A stretch of DNA of 64,000 nucleotides from Cyanobacteria bacterium FACHB-502 (lineage in GTDB: Bacteria > Cyanobacteriota > Cyanobacteriia > Elainellales > Elainellaceae), in the NCBI GenBank assembly GCA_014695325.1, contig JACJNZ010000029.1, positions 186,001-250,000 on the forward strand, given 5' to 3'. Of the stretch, positions 35,386 through 44,261 are shown one piece after another (the stretch's first letter is position 1; each line of letters opens with the position of its first letter). A model generated the notes under the pieces. That model did not search any database, was not told where the DNA came from, and was given only the letters and a program-made list of their open reading frames with translations. Position numbers and translations under genes: made by a program.

Positions 35386-35989
35386 CCCGGAGAAACGTTA
35401 TTCCTAACTTCATTCTCAGCTTCATGCTTTGCCTCTTAAAGCAACCAATACCGCAGATAAGCAAAGCTGCCTTGTAGATTGCAGTGGATTGCAAAAGCTG
35501 GTGCTGTGAAATGGCTTTAGCACTCCTGTTAAATATGGCTTAACCCTGGAGAAGCAATTTTCTCTGGAAACACAGCCCAACTCCACGAACAATAAATCAC
35601 ATTAATGATTAGATACTTCTAATCTAGTCAGGCAGAACTAGAAATACATCTGACAAATGGAGGACTAACGATCGCGTGAGATCTAGCTTGCGAAGGGCTA
35701 ATATTTCATCAATTTAGAAGGCGGATTTTATCTTTATAGCAACAGCCTTCCCCTATAATTTCGCCTATAGTTTCGAACTTTCTAGACCATCAAGCCACAA
35801 TGTTGGTAGATACCAGGTACAGAGCGGAGGAAGTGGCAATGGTGCAGGCAGGATTAACCGCCGGAAGTGGAAGTAAGAAGTGGAAATAAGAAGTAGAAGT
35901 AAAAGTTCAATCAGGAGTTCTATCGATCGACAGTCCTTCACTCCTGCACAGACAGCCCCAAATAGAGATAGTTTTTCTTAATTCTGCTT
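35386..35989. other. Intergenic region, no gene seen
   Basis: These 604 bases between divergent genes hold no supported gene. Near 35865-35905 a purine-rich run has repeated GAAGTGGAAGTAA/GAAATAA units of about 12 bp, upstream of the DUF4345-like gene. I see no riboswitch or RNA motif. Confidence 0.5.
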
Positions 35990-36346
35990 GTGGAAACCTT
36001 TATCCAGCTTGCCCCTAGTTTTGCCGCCGTGTTCCTGCTCCTTCTCGGAACCGCCGCGTTGCTCTTTCCCAAACCGATGGCTGCGTTTGTCGGCATTCAA
36101 CCCATTGCCCCCATTGGCGTTTCTGAAATTCGATCGACGCTGGGGAGCTTTTTTATCGGGTTAGCCGTAGCCTGTTTATGGCTACAGTCGGCGGAGGCAT
36201 TTACGGTTCTGGGGGTTGCTTCCCTGGGAGCTGCGATTGTCCGCTTAATGTCTAGTGTGGTCGATCGTAGCGTCACCGTTAAGAACCTGGGTGGGGTTGT
36301 CACAGAGCTACTGCTGAGTGTGCTGTTTCTCCTAAGCTGGAGTTAA
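35990..36346 (+). CDS. Small four-helix membrane protein, DUF4345-like
   Basis: A 118-residue protein with about four hydrophobic segments (7-28, 45-65, 70-85, 100-117). The motif GVSEIRSTLGSFFIGLAVA resembles the conserved segment of the DUF4345 family. It starts at GTG 35990; no ATG in frame gives a complete first helix. The function is unknown. It stands alone, with a repeat-protein gene converging from the other side. Confidence 0.65.
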   Translation: METFIQLAPSFAAVFLLLLGTAALLFPKPMAAFVGIQPIAPIGVSEIRSTLGSFFIGLAVACLWLQSAEAFTVLGVASLGAAIVRLMSSVVDRSVTVKNLGGVVTELLLSVLFLLSWS

Positions 36347-36561
36347 TTAATGCCAGATACAGGAAGGTAGGGAGACAAGTCCAGGCTTACCTCCCACACC
36401 ATTAATCTGTTTTTGTGACTGAACCAGGAATGTTGCACTGAATCAAACAATTGGGAGAACAGCTTCGAGTCATTCGGGTAGAAACTGCCTTGCAACGATC
36501 ACGAGTTTATCCCCAACCGTCATCACTCAGTGGCCACACGATCGATTAGCTCTTAAGCTAA

Positions 36562-37104
36562 TTAGCTGTTAAGCGTTTCGTAGCGTTCCTGCTCGGCACG
36601 GGAATTTCGGGCATTCAGCGTTTCATTCCGCTCTTGTTCCCGGCGAGAGTTTCGAGCATTTAGCGTTTCGTAGCGTTCCTGCTGGGCACGCGAGTTTCGA
36701 GCATTCAGCGTTTCATTCCGCTCTTGCTCCCAGCGAGAGTTTCGAGCATTTAGCGTTTCGTAGCGTTCCTGCTGGGCACGCGAGTTTCGAGCATTTAGCG
36801 TTTCATTCCGCTCTTGCTGGGCACGCGAGTTTCGAGCATTCAGCGTTTCATTCCGCTCTTGCTCCCAGCGAGAGTTTCGAGCATTTAGCGTTTCGTAGCG
36901 TTCTTGCTGGGCACGCGAGTTTCGAGCATTCAGCGTTTCATTCCGCTCTTGTTCCCGGCGGGAATTACGGGCGTTGAGTTGGTCTTGTTGTCCTTCGCTG
37001 ATCGTCTGAGAAACTGCTCCAGAATGAACGAAATTGCTAAATGCGGGCGTTGCAGCAGAGACAAGAACGATCGCAGACAGTGTTGCAAAAATAGAACGTC
37101 TCAT
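36562..37104 (-). CDS. Exported protein of 15-residue tandem repeats
   Basis: A 180-residue protein. A clear signal peptide (1-23: basic start, hydrophobic core, cleavage near AFS-NF) is followed by a 20-residue linker and nine repeats of 15 residues (44-178). The consensus is NARNSR-x-x-QER-N/Y-ETL, where x-x is AQ, WE, RE or AE. Asn and Tyr at one position largely alternate between units. The repeats are highly charged, and unit length suggests helical or coiled structure. I recognise no family. It may be periplasmic or cell-surface. The DNA is a 45-bp tandem array prone to length change. Confidence 0.8.
   Translation of the reverse strand: MRRSIFATLSAIVLVSAATPAFSNFVHSGAVSQTISEGQQDQLNARNSRREQERNETLNARNSRAQQERYETLNARNSRWEQERNETLNARNSRAQQERNETLNARNSRAQQERYETLNARNSRWEQERNETLNARNSRAQQERYETLNARNSRREQERNETLNARNSRAEQERYETLNS
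36571..36975. repeat. 45-bp tandem repeat, nine units, coding
   Basis: Nine units of 45 bp lie inside the exported repeat protein. Units are nearly identical at the DNA level (GAGTTTCGAGCATT core), which indicates recent expansion or homogenisation. Confidence 0.95.
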
Positions 37105-37334
37105 GATTGATACCCCTTGGGTTTTGTTGAATTGAATGTAGATTCAAAAGGATAAACTGAGTTGATAAGTGATCGATTCACTCTCATGACATAATTTCAA
37201 ACGGAAATAATCGCAAAAGAGATTCTGGTTTGACGCACTGCAACTGGAAAGCGTGTAGTGGGCTAAAGTTGTACAGTCATCGTTTGAGTTAAAGCGATCG
37301 CAATTTGATTCAACGATGCACAAATCAAAGCAGA
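37105..37334. other. Leader of the repeat-protein gene
   Basis: AT-rich sequence, 230 bases, with no gene. It includes the promoter region of the exported repeat protein. I see no clear motif beyond two HIP1-like CGATCG sites. Confidence 0.4.
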
Positions 37335-37541
37335 CTAGAACAAAATGGTTCCATCAATAAGCAAAAGCGGTACTCTATTGGATGAAGAGGTTGGGTTGGA
37401 TGAAGGGGTTGGCACACACGTTGGCTGATTGCCGAAATTAACAGACTCACGATCCAGAGAATTGGATTTCTCCATGCGCGTCACGATTGAATGCTGGCGA
37501 TCGAAACCGAACCGGGGGCGGATGAGTTTAAGGTTGAGCAT
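37335..37541 (-). CDS. Small protein of unknown function behind a strong ribosome site
   Basis: A 68-residue frame starting MLNLKLIRPRFGFDRQ. Its ATG is preceded by GGAGGTG at a suitable distance, partly overlapping the stop of the SnoaL-like gene, which suggests translation in the same operon. The C-terminal half is Ser/Pro/Asn-rich and ends in a hydrophobic LLLIDGTILF. I recognise no family. It could be a real small protein or a frame opened by chance behind a fortuitous Shine-Dalgarno site. Confidence 0.4.
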   Translation of the reverse strand: MLNLKLIRPRFGFDRQHSIVTRMEKSNSLDRESVNFGNQPTCVPTPSSNPTSSSNRVPLLLIDGTILF

Positions 37542-37555
37542 CTGGACAACACCTC

Positions 37556-37930
37556 CTACGCTCCGTAATAAAACCGTTCGTGGAATACTTTGCCGTCTCT
37601 CCACTGCTGCACCGAGACCTGGTGGTAAGTGCGCTTGCCCCAATCCTGATGCGTGTAATCGTAGAACCACTCGGAGATAATGACGTTTTCGCCAAAGGCA
37701 ACATTCTTGAGTTCGCCCGCCCGAAACTCGACAATCTTGCTAAAAAATTCCTCTTCTCGTTGACGGTTGGCGTCCTTGCCGATCGTGGGCGGATGTTCGT
37801 TTTCTTGCATGACAACATCATCCCCGTAGTACTTCTCAAAGGCTTCCATTGCTTTGCCTGACAGCACTAGATTTTTGATGTCCTCGAAGGCAGCTTTGAG
37901 ATCAACCGTTGTTTCCAGATTCGTAGTCAT
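37556..37930 (-). CDS. SnoaL/NTF2-like protein
   Basis: A 124-residue protein of the NTF2-like cone fold (MTTNLETTVDLKAAFEDIKN). Features are the N-terminal helix pair, YYGDDVVMQENEHPPTIGK, and the strands VIISEWFYDYTHQDWGKRTY and QWRDGKVFHERFYY. Such proteins act as small hydrolases, isomerases or ligand binders. The start at ATG 37930 fits the fold; a longer frame adds an Asn/Thr-rich stretch coming from the 15-bp repeat region. It is divergent from a MarR gene with palindromes between them, so MarR control is likely. Confidence 0.85.
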   Translation of the reverse strand: MTTNLETTVDLKAAFEDIKNLVLSGKAMEAFEKYYGDDVVMQENEHPPTIGKDANRQREEEFFSKIVEFRAGELKNVAFGENVIISEWFYDYTHQDWGKRTYHQVSVQQWRDGKVFHERFYYGA

Positions 37931-37980
37931 GATTGAATGCCTCCAAAAAGGGGTGGATAGAGTAGTTCCAGATTTGATGA

Positions 37981-38024
37981 TTGCGTTTGGAGTGGTTGCA
38001 TTTGGAGTGATTGCATTTGCAACT
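37981..38024. repeat. 15-bp tandem repeat in the SnoaL/MarR intergenic region
   Basis: TTGCGTTTGGAGTGG, TTGCATTTGGAGTGA and a partial third unit, TTGCATTTGCAACT, lie between the two divergent starts. Confidence 0.85.
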
Positions 38025-38044
38025 AAAACTAAGTTAACACCCTT

Positions 38045-38062
38045 TAGTTGAAAGTGCAACTA
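38045..38062. promoter_or_regulatory. Probable MarR operator
   Basis: A perfect inverted repeat, TAGTTG, six bases, CAACTA, lies 22 bp before the MarR start. A third half-site, CAACTAAA (38020-38027), pairs with TTTAGTTG (38043-38050). MarR proteins typically bind such palindromes in their own divergent promoter. Confidence 0.6.
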
Positions 38063-38083
38063 TTTTTTTGGCATACTGGGCGT

Positions 38084-38551
38084 ATGAACACTCAACCTCA
38101 ACTCAATCAGCTTTATAGCTCGGTCTGGCGTTTGTTTCTGACTGCTCACAAACGACTATCTGACCAGATTGAGCAACAATTAGCTCAGGCAGAGTTGCCG
38201 CCACTGGAATGGTACGATGTGCTGCTGAGCTTAAAGGAAGCTCCGAATCATCAGCTCCGCCTGAGTGAGCTAGCAGACAAAACATTGCTCAGTCGCAGTA
38301 ACCTGACTCGCTTGGTCGATCGTCTGGAGCAGGCAAAGTTGCTTTGTCGTAAATCTTGCCCCAGCGATCGTCGGGGAACCTATGCTGCGCTGACTCCTGC
38401 TGGGCTGTCGATGCAGGAGCAAATGTGGTCAGTTTATGCAGCGGGCATCGTCGAGTACTTTGCGGCTCATGTCAGTGAATCAGAAGCCAAAACCCTACAG
38501 CAAGTTCTCCAGCGTCTTCTGGCGGCGGCAGAAACAAGAGTAGACCCGTGA
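38084..38551 (+). CDS. MarR-family transcription regulator
   Basis: A 155-residue winged-helix protein starting MNTQPQLNQLYSSVWRL. The recognition region reads RLSELADKTLLSRSNLTRLVDRLEQ, followed by the wing CPSDRRGTYAALTPAG. N- and C-terminal helices form the dimer. It is divergent from the SnoaL-like gene, which it probably represses together with itself through the palindromes at 38020-38062. A frame extension upstream would run through the operator and is rejected. Confidence 0.93.
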   Translation: MNTQPQLNQLYSSVWRLFLTAHKRLSDQIEQQLAQAELPPLEWYDVLLSLKEAPNHQLRLSELADKTLLSRSNLTRLVDRLEQAKLLCRKSCPSDRRGTYAALTPAGLSMQEQMWSVYAAGIVEYFAAHVSESEAKTLQQVLQRLLAAAETRVDP

Positions 38552-38616
38552 TATTAACTGGTGAATCAGGTGCAGCTCCGAGCAATGAAAGATCGTCCTC
38601 CAGATGCAGAAATTGG

Positions 38617-41600
38617 CTAACTCTGAAGCAGTTCTGCGACCGTCTGCACTAGATTTTCTGGCTCAATGGGCTTGGAAAGATGCCGCTGATAGCCTGCTGC
38701 CATTGCCTGCTGATAATTAATCTCCCCGGCATAAGCGGTGAGGGCGATCGCGGGAACCTGTCCGCCCTGCTCTAGGGGCAGTGATCGAATTTGCTGCATT
38801 AGCATATAGCCATCCATATCCGGCATGCCAATATCACTGAGCAGCATATCCGGCGGGGATTGGGTGAACATTAAGAATCCTTCGCTAGCAGTTGAGGCAG
38901 TTGCTACCGTTGCGCCTGCCTGCTCCAGCACAAATGTCACAAATTCACGGGAATCTATTCCGTCATCAATGACTAACACCTGGATTCCATTCAGGTTCAG
39001 CGATGATTCAGTAAGGGGGCGATCGGAACTTGCCGTTGGCGAAGAAGACATCAACGGCAGCTTCACCGTGAACATTGCGCCCAACCCTTCACCCTCACTC
39101 TCGACTTTTACAGTACCACCGTGGAGTTCGACCAGATGACGCACGATCGCCAATCCCAGTCCTAACCCGCCAAATTTCCGGGTGGTTGCACCGTCTTCCT
39201 GGCGGAAATAGTCAAACACATAAGGCAGGAAATTTGACGGAATGCCTTTGCCACTGTCGCGAACGGTGATTTGCGCTTGACCGTCTACCGGTTCTAATCG
39301 CACCTCGACTTGTCCCCCAGCAGGCGTAAATTTGACGGCATTCGAGAGCAAGTTCCACACCACCTGCTGCAAGCGAGTAGCATCCCCAAAGACCTGCCCG
39401 ACTTCAGTATCCAGATGGGCTGCGACTGAAATAGATTTTGCTTCTGCGGCAAGACGCACTGTTTCGATCGCTGATTGAACCGTGGCAGCTAAATTGATTG
39501 GACTGACATTGAGGCTGAGTTTGCCCTGAAGAATGCGGGAGACATCGAGCAAGTCTTCAATCAGTTCCGCCTGGAGTTTGGCGTTTCGTTCGATTGTGCT
39601 GAGTGCCTGGAAAGTTTTAGCAGCATCCAGTTTGCCCGTTTGCAGCAGCCTTGCCCAGCCCAGAATGGGGTTCAGGGGCGATCGCAGTTCGTGGGAGAGA
39701 ACCGCGAGGAATTCGTCTTTGATCCGGTTTGCTGCCTGTGCTTCTTCACGGGCCATTTCTGCGTTCGATCGCGCCTGCTGTTCGGCTTCATAGAGCCGGG
39801 TATTTTCGATGGCGATCGATGCCATTTGGGCAAGCTGCACCAGGATAGACTCATCGGTTTCGGTAAACTCGCCTTCGTATTTGTCCGAAAGCTGGAGCAA
39901 TCCAATGTTCTGTCCGTTGCGTCCGATCAGGGGAGCCGCGAGCCAGCCGCGCATGGGGGGATGTCGGTCTACTGCTTCGCCAAATCCTTTCCAGTGCGGG
40001 TGAGCCTCTAGTTCGGCTTGGGTCATTCGCAGCGGGCGATTCAGATGACAGACGCAGGCATAAATGCCCGTTCCATTGGTCAGTTCGTTGTAGTCTCGCC
40101 ACTGAGCATACTTCTCTGACAGGGAAACGGCAGTAATTGCCTGTGCCCAGTTCTGGTTGATGGTCAGACTGGTAACAGACTGGTGAGCACCGATAATCGC
40201 AGCCGCCTGATCAGTGACGACTTGCAGGACTTCTTGCATCGAAAGAGCAGAATTGATGCTAAGTGCGGCGATCGTGAGCTCCTGCGACTGATTTACATAA
40301 TGACGTTCACGCGCCAGTAAAGCTTCACGTTCCAGCTCGGCTTGTTTACGAGCGGTAATGTCCCGCTGAGTGCCCCAGACACGCACCAATTTCCGGTTTT
40401 CAATGATGCCAATCAGGTTATTCAAAAAAATCTTGGGATTCCCCTGTTGATCGACCTCGTAAGACTCTGCATCACTGAGCCGAAAGCCGCCGCGAATAAA
40501 GGCACGTAAATACTCCAGATTGCGAGAGTCTGCTGGCGCAAAAAAATCCGTTAGCCTTGCTCCAATGAGATCTTGAGGAGAGGCAACGCCATACATCTCA
40601 GCAAACCTCTGGTTGCACTCTGCTAGGTAAGCGTGTTGGTAGAAGCATTCTAGCTGCTCTGCCTCAGGGCGATCGATTTCGATGGGTTGCTCGACTTCAA
40701 AACGCCAAATGCCTTCTGAACTCTGCTGCACAAAGGCTCGATAGCGTTCTTCACTTCGTTCTAACGTTTGGGAGACTTCTCGCCGCAGTTGTGCCAGCTT
40801 CAAAGTCGCCTCCACGCGCGCCAGCAATTCACGGGCAGAAAAAGGCTTGACCAAATAGTCATCGGCTCCCGCTTCGAGTCCTTCAATGCGAGCCTCTTCC
40901 CCAGCACGGGCAGACAGCAGAATAATGGGAATTTCTCTGGTTTGTGGGTCGGTTCGCAAGGCTTGCAGCAAACCAAAGCCGTCCAGGTTGGGCATCATGA
41001 CATCCGTGAGAACCAGATCAGGAGGTTGCTGACGAATTGCAGCCAGAGCCAATGCCCCATCTGGGACTGCTTTGACTTCGTACTGCTGACTCAACAACCG
41101 CCGCACATAGTCGCGCATATCGGCATTGTCGTCGGCAAGGAGAATGCGAGCGGCAGCGGCAGGGGAAAGGGAAGAGGGGGGAATGGGGAGTGAGGCGGTG
41201 GAGAGTGGGGGAGATAGGGTTATGACTGATTCGTTGCCTGTGCTTACCTCCGATAGCCAGCGAAGGGCTTCTTCCAGGTAGGGGTTCGAGTTGAGTGCCG
41301 TCGAGACAAGGGTGCGAGCTGCGGTTAGGCGATCGGCTTCGCTGTGTTGTAGGCGTTCGGGCGGGAGATGAGCCGTTCCCGTGGGAATAGAGAGGGTAAA
41401 GCAGGTTCCTTGTCCTTCGATGCTCCTCACAGCGATCGTTCCACCATGAAGCTTCACCAATTCCTGCACCAGAGAAAGCCCGATTCCCGAACCTTCAAAG
41501 CTGCGTCCCTGTGCGCCTTTAACGCGATGAAACCGCTCAAATAAATGGGGTAGCTCGGCGGCGGGAATGCCAATACCCGTATCCCGCACCCGCAGTTCAA

Positions 41601-43086
41601 CATGGTCGTGCTGCCACTGTAAACTGACCGCAATTTCGCCTGTAAAGGTGAACTTCAAGGCGTTTGAGAGCAGGTTAAACACCACCTTCTCCCACATTTC
41701 GCGATCGACATACACCCATTCTGGAAGGGGCGGACAATTCACCAGCAGGCGCATTCCTGCCCGCTCAATCACCGATCGAAACACTGAAGCTAATTCTGCG
41801 GTGAAGGTTGCTAAATCGGTGGGTTCATAGGAAGCCTGCACCCGTCCCGCTTCGATCCGGGAAAAATCCAGCAGCGTATTGACAAGCTTGAGCAATCGCA
41901 TCCCATTGCGCTGCACCGTTTGAATACGCTCCTGCTGGTTTGGCGACAAGGGTTCGTCTGGATCGTTTAGCGCATCCTCAGCCGGAGCCAGCATCAGGGT
42001 CAGGGGTGTGCGAAATTCGTGGGAGACGTTGCTAAAAAAGACAGTTTTGGCGCGATCGATTTCTGCGAGTGCCTCTGCCCGTTTGCGTTCTTCCTCATAC
42101 GCCTGAGCATTGGCAATACTCGCCGCAATTTGACCCGCCACCAGATTGATAAAGCCCTGATAGCTATCGTCAAATAGCCGCAGAGGATTTAGCCCAACCA
42201 CTAAGACTCCCGCTCGTCCGGTTTGTCCAGAAGGGGCAATGGGTACGGCAACGGCTTGATGGGGCGGACGCTCCCAGGCTCCCGTGGGGAGATGACTCCA
42301 TCTCGCAGTTAAGTCACGGATTAAAACGTTTTTTTGCGTTGCCAGCACTTCAGCAAGCGACCAAGCAGAGGGAGAGTCTAGATCAGCAGTTTGCAGCACC
42401 GCAGGATGACCCGGATCAATGCCGCTTGTCCCTGCTAAAACAATCTGCTGCTGGTCGGGATCGACCAGATAAATCATCGCAAAGGGCAAATCATAGGGAT
42501 TGCTATACAGAGCTTCGATGCTGAGACTGCAAGCCTGGTCAAAGGTGCGGGCATCTGCTGTTTTTGCAGCGAGTTCTCGCAGCAGTGCGAGTTGACGTTC
42601 GCCCACAATTCGCTGAGTGTCGTCGGTACAGGCGCAAAGCAGCCCGCCAATATCCTCACGATCGCCCGGAATGGGGCTGTAGGAGAACGTCACATAGGTT
42701 TCTTCCGGGTAGCCTTTGCGCTCCATAATAAAGGGCAAGGCTTCGTCAAACGTTCCCTCGTTTTTGTGAATCACCGATTCGATTCGGGGTTCAAGCTGAT
42801 CCCAGACTTCGCGCCAAACTTCAGTTGCAGACTGTCCCAGCGCGGCGGGGTGCTTGGCGTGGAGAAAATCCCGGTAGGCATCGTTGTAGAGATTAATCAG
42901 GTCTTCGCCCCACCAAACAAACATGGGTTGCCGTGAAGTTAGCACAATCCGCAGCGTGGTTTTTAGACTCTGCGACCAGGTTTCGACCTCACCCAATGGC
43001 GTTTTTGACCAGTCCATCTGGCGCATCAGGCGTCCCATCTCGCCACCGTTGGCAAACAGATTGTTGGAGATTGAAGCAGTATCCAT
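38617..43086 (-). CDS. Double-module hybrid histidine kinase, two HisKA-HATPase units and two receivers
   Basis: A 1489-residue soluble kinase. It has a PAS-like domain (about 15-140), GAF (165-325), HisKA 1 with His356 in SHEFRTPLTL, HATPase 1 (about 460-575), and a receiver with Asp695 in LTDVMMPNLDGF. PAS (780-915), GAF (935-1100), HisKA 2 with His1132 in SHELRSPLNP, HATPase 2 (1235-1350) and a final receiver with Asp1418 follow. The first half has its own architecture; the second half closely matches the kinases at 2255, 17198 and 29829. The protein looks like a fusion of two complete hybrid kinases. It converges with the MarR gene. Confidence 0.93.
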   Translation of the reverse strand: MDTASISNNLFANGGEMGRLMRQMDWSKTPLGEVETWSQSLKTTLRIVLTSRQPMFVWWGEDLINLYNDAYRDFLHAKHPAALGQSATEVWREVWDQLEPRIESVIHKNEGTFDEALPFIMERKGYPEETYVTFSYSPIPGDREDIGGLLCACTDDTQRIVGERQLALLRELAAKTADARTFDQACSLSIEALYSNPYDLPFAMIYLVDPDQQQIVLAGTSGIDPGHPAVLQTADLDSPSAWSLAEVLATQKNVLIRDLTARWSHLPTGAWERPPHQAVAVPIAPSGQTGRAGVLVVGLNPLRLFDDSYQGFINLVAGQIAASIANAQAYEEERKRAEALAEIDRAKTVFFSNVSHEFRTPLTLMLAPAEDALNDPDEPLSPNQQERIQTVQRNGMRLLKLVNTLLDFSRIEAGRVQASYEPTDLATFTAELASVFRSVIERAGMRLLVNCPPLPEWVYVDREMWEKVVFNLLSNALKFTFTGEIAVSLQWQHDHVELRVRDTGIGIPAAELPHLFERFHRVKGAQGRSFEGSGIGLSLVQELVKLHGGTIAVRSIEGQGTCFTLSIPTGTAHLPPERLQHSEADRLTAARTLVSTALNSNPYLEEALRWLSEVSTGNESVITLSPPLSTASLPIPPSSLSPAAAARILLADDNADMRDYVRRLLSQQYEVKAVPDGALALAAIRQQPPDLVLTDVMMPNLDGFGLLQALRTDPQTREIPIILLSARAGEEARIEGLEAGADDYLVKPFSARELLARVEATLKLAQLRREVSQTLERSEERYRAFVQQSSEGIWRFEVEQPIEIDRPEAEQLECFYQHAYLAECNQRFAEMYGVASPQDLIGARLTDFFAPADSRNLEYLRAFIRGGFRLSDAESYEVDQQGNPKIFLNNLIGIIENRKLVRVWGTQRDITARKQAELEREALLARERHYVNQSQELTIAALSINSALSMQEVLQVVTDQAAAIIGAHQSVTSLTINQNWAQAITAVSLSEKYAQWRDYNELTNGTGIYACVCHLNRPLRMTQAELEAHPHWKGFGEAVDRHPPMRGWLAAPLIGRNGQNIGLLQLSDKYEGEFTETDESILVQLAQMASIAIENTRLYEAEQQARSNAEMAREEAQAANRIKDEFLAVLSHELRSPLNPILGWARLLQTGKLDAAKTFQALSTIERNAKLQAELIEDLLDVSRILQGKLSLNVSPINLAATVQSAIETVRLAAEAKSISVAAHLDTEVGQVFGDATRLQQVVWNLLSNAVKFTPAGGQVEVRLEPVDGQAQITVRDSGKGIPSNFLPYVFDYFRQEDGATTRKFGGLGLGLAIVRHLVELHGGTVKVESEGEGLGAMFTVKLPLMSSSPTASSDRPLTESSLNLNGIQVLVIDDGIDSREFVTFVLEQAGATVATASTASEGFLMFTQSPPDMLLSDIGMPDMDGYMLMQQIRSLPLEQGGQVPAIALTAYAGEINYQQAMAAGYQRHLSKPIEPENLVQTVAELLQS

Positions 43087-43501
43087 AGCGGGCGGAGAAG
43101 TGGGGGAATCGATCGAGCGTTAATTCAGTTTGGCAAGTTGGACAACCGGTTAAATATTGCTGAACAATCTTTCTCAGCGTGATTCTGTTTATTCGCGGGT
43201 TCACTGAAGCAACCCATCAGCCAATGACGGAATCCGATTGGCAGCAAGGTCTTTAAAGAATAATTATTATTACCGGATCGTGCAAATCTATCTTTAGGTA
43301 GGGGGGCAAGAGATTAGGTAGAGGGGCGAGATATCGATGCCATTCTGCCCCTTACCGCTGCTGCTTGCACAGGTGTGATATTACGATGCCAGGTGAAAGC
43401 AGTTAGACAAAAAATTCCCCGAAACGTTAAATGCTCCGGGGAAGGCAATGCTCATCAGGTTTAACAGATTCGACAGATTAGAAAATTAGATAAAATTGAG
43501 A
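43087..43501. other. Intergenic region with one terminator
   Basis: These 415 bases hold the leader of the double kinase gene and the trailer of the stress-protein gene, with the terminator at 43408-43443. A near-duplicate AGGGGCAAGAGATTAGGTA / AGGGGCGAGATATC lies near 43300-43335. There is no gene. Confidence 0.6.
43408..43443 (-). terminator. Rho-independent terminator of the stress-protein gene
   Basis: On the minus strand TTCCCCG, a 15-base loop, CGGGGAA is followed by TTTTTT, about 60 bp past the stop at 43502. Confidence 0.85.
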
Positions 43502-44053
43502 TCAGGATTCAGCGGGTTGATAAATTCCCCACTCTGACATTCCACGATTGCTAAGGATTTCTTCTGCCGGGCGAATCTCGTCCTCAGTTCCTTCCACCAT
43601 GATCAGGTACTTACCGCCTTGCAGTTCGTCACTATATGCCCGGGCTTTTTCGTCTGGAATTCCCATCTTAATGAGTGCTTGAACTAACTGATTCGCTGCA
43701 ACTGCCGCAACTCCTGTACTTGCTACCGTGGCAACCATCGCTGCTCCTAAACTTCCGGCGGCAATGATAACCCCAAGTCCAGGGAGAGCTAAGCTTGATA
43801 GCCCTAATAGGGTAAACCCGGTCGCACTAATCGTCGCAGTATCCCCGACGATCGCGTTTGCTTTATTAACTTTGGTGTCTCCCAGATGGTCGCTAATCTC
43901 AACCTCACCAACTGTTTTGTTTTCCAGGTGTTTTCCGACCACTGAAACCTGGCTCATTGGAAAACCAGAATCGTTCAAGTGATTTAGCGATTCCTCAAGG
44001 TCCTCACGTTTCTTGAATATGCCAATTGCACGTTTTTGCTGAGTTAAAACCAT
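43502..44053 (-). CDS. General-stress-protein-17M-like protein
   Basis: A 183-residue protein starting MVLTQQKRAIGIFKKREDLE. The N-terminal domain (8-45) resembles the YflT/GSP-17M domain. A long hydrophobic Gly/Ala-rich segment (about 75-130) looks like a glycine-zipper membrane region. The C-terminal domain ends in YLIMVEGTEDEIRPAEEILS. An ATG six codons upstream overlaps the Shine-Dalgarno GGAGGAG that serves the ATG at 44053, so the shorter start is preferred. It probably acts in the stress response; the exact role is unknown. It has its own terminator. Confidence 0.8.
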   Translation of the reverse strand: MVLTQQKRAIGIFKKREDLEESLNHLNDSGFPMSQVSVVGKHLENKTVGEVEISDHLGDTKVNKANAIVGDTATISATGFTLLGLSSLALPGLGVIIAAGSLGAAMVATVASTGVAAVAANQLVQALIKMGIPDEKARAYSDELQGGKYLIMVEGTEDEIRPAEEILSNRGMSEWGIYQPAES

Positions 44054-44261
44054 TTTCTCCTCCGGACTCAATCAACTGCATTAATAAAGACTGATTCTCA
44101 TCTTTTTGCATTGGCGATATTTTTACAGACTTGACAAAGCCATTCATTGATCTGGGGAAGGAGTTTAAAGGGTTATCAGAGAATCTTCTTGTCTAATACT
44201 CGCGTCATCGTTTTTAATTTCCTAAAAATTAATTGCTAAACCGTTTTAATCCTTAAGATGA

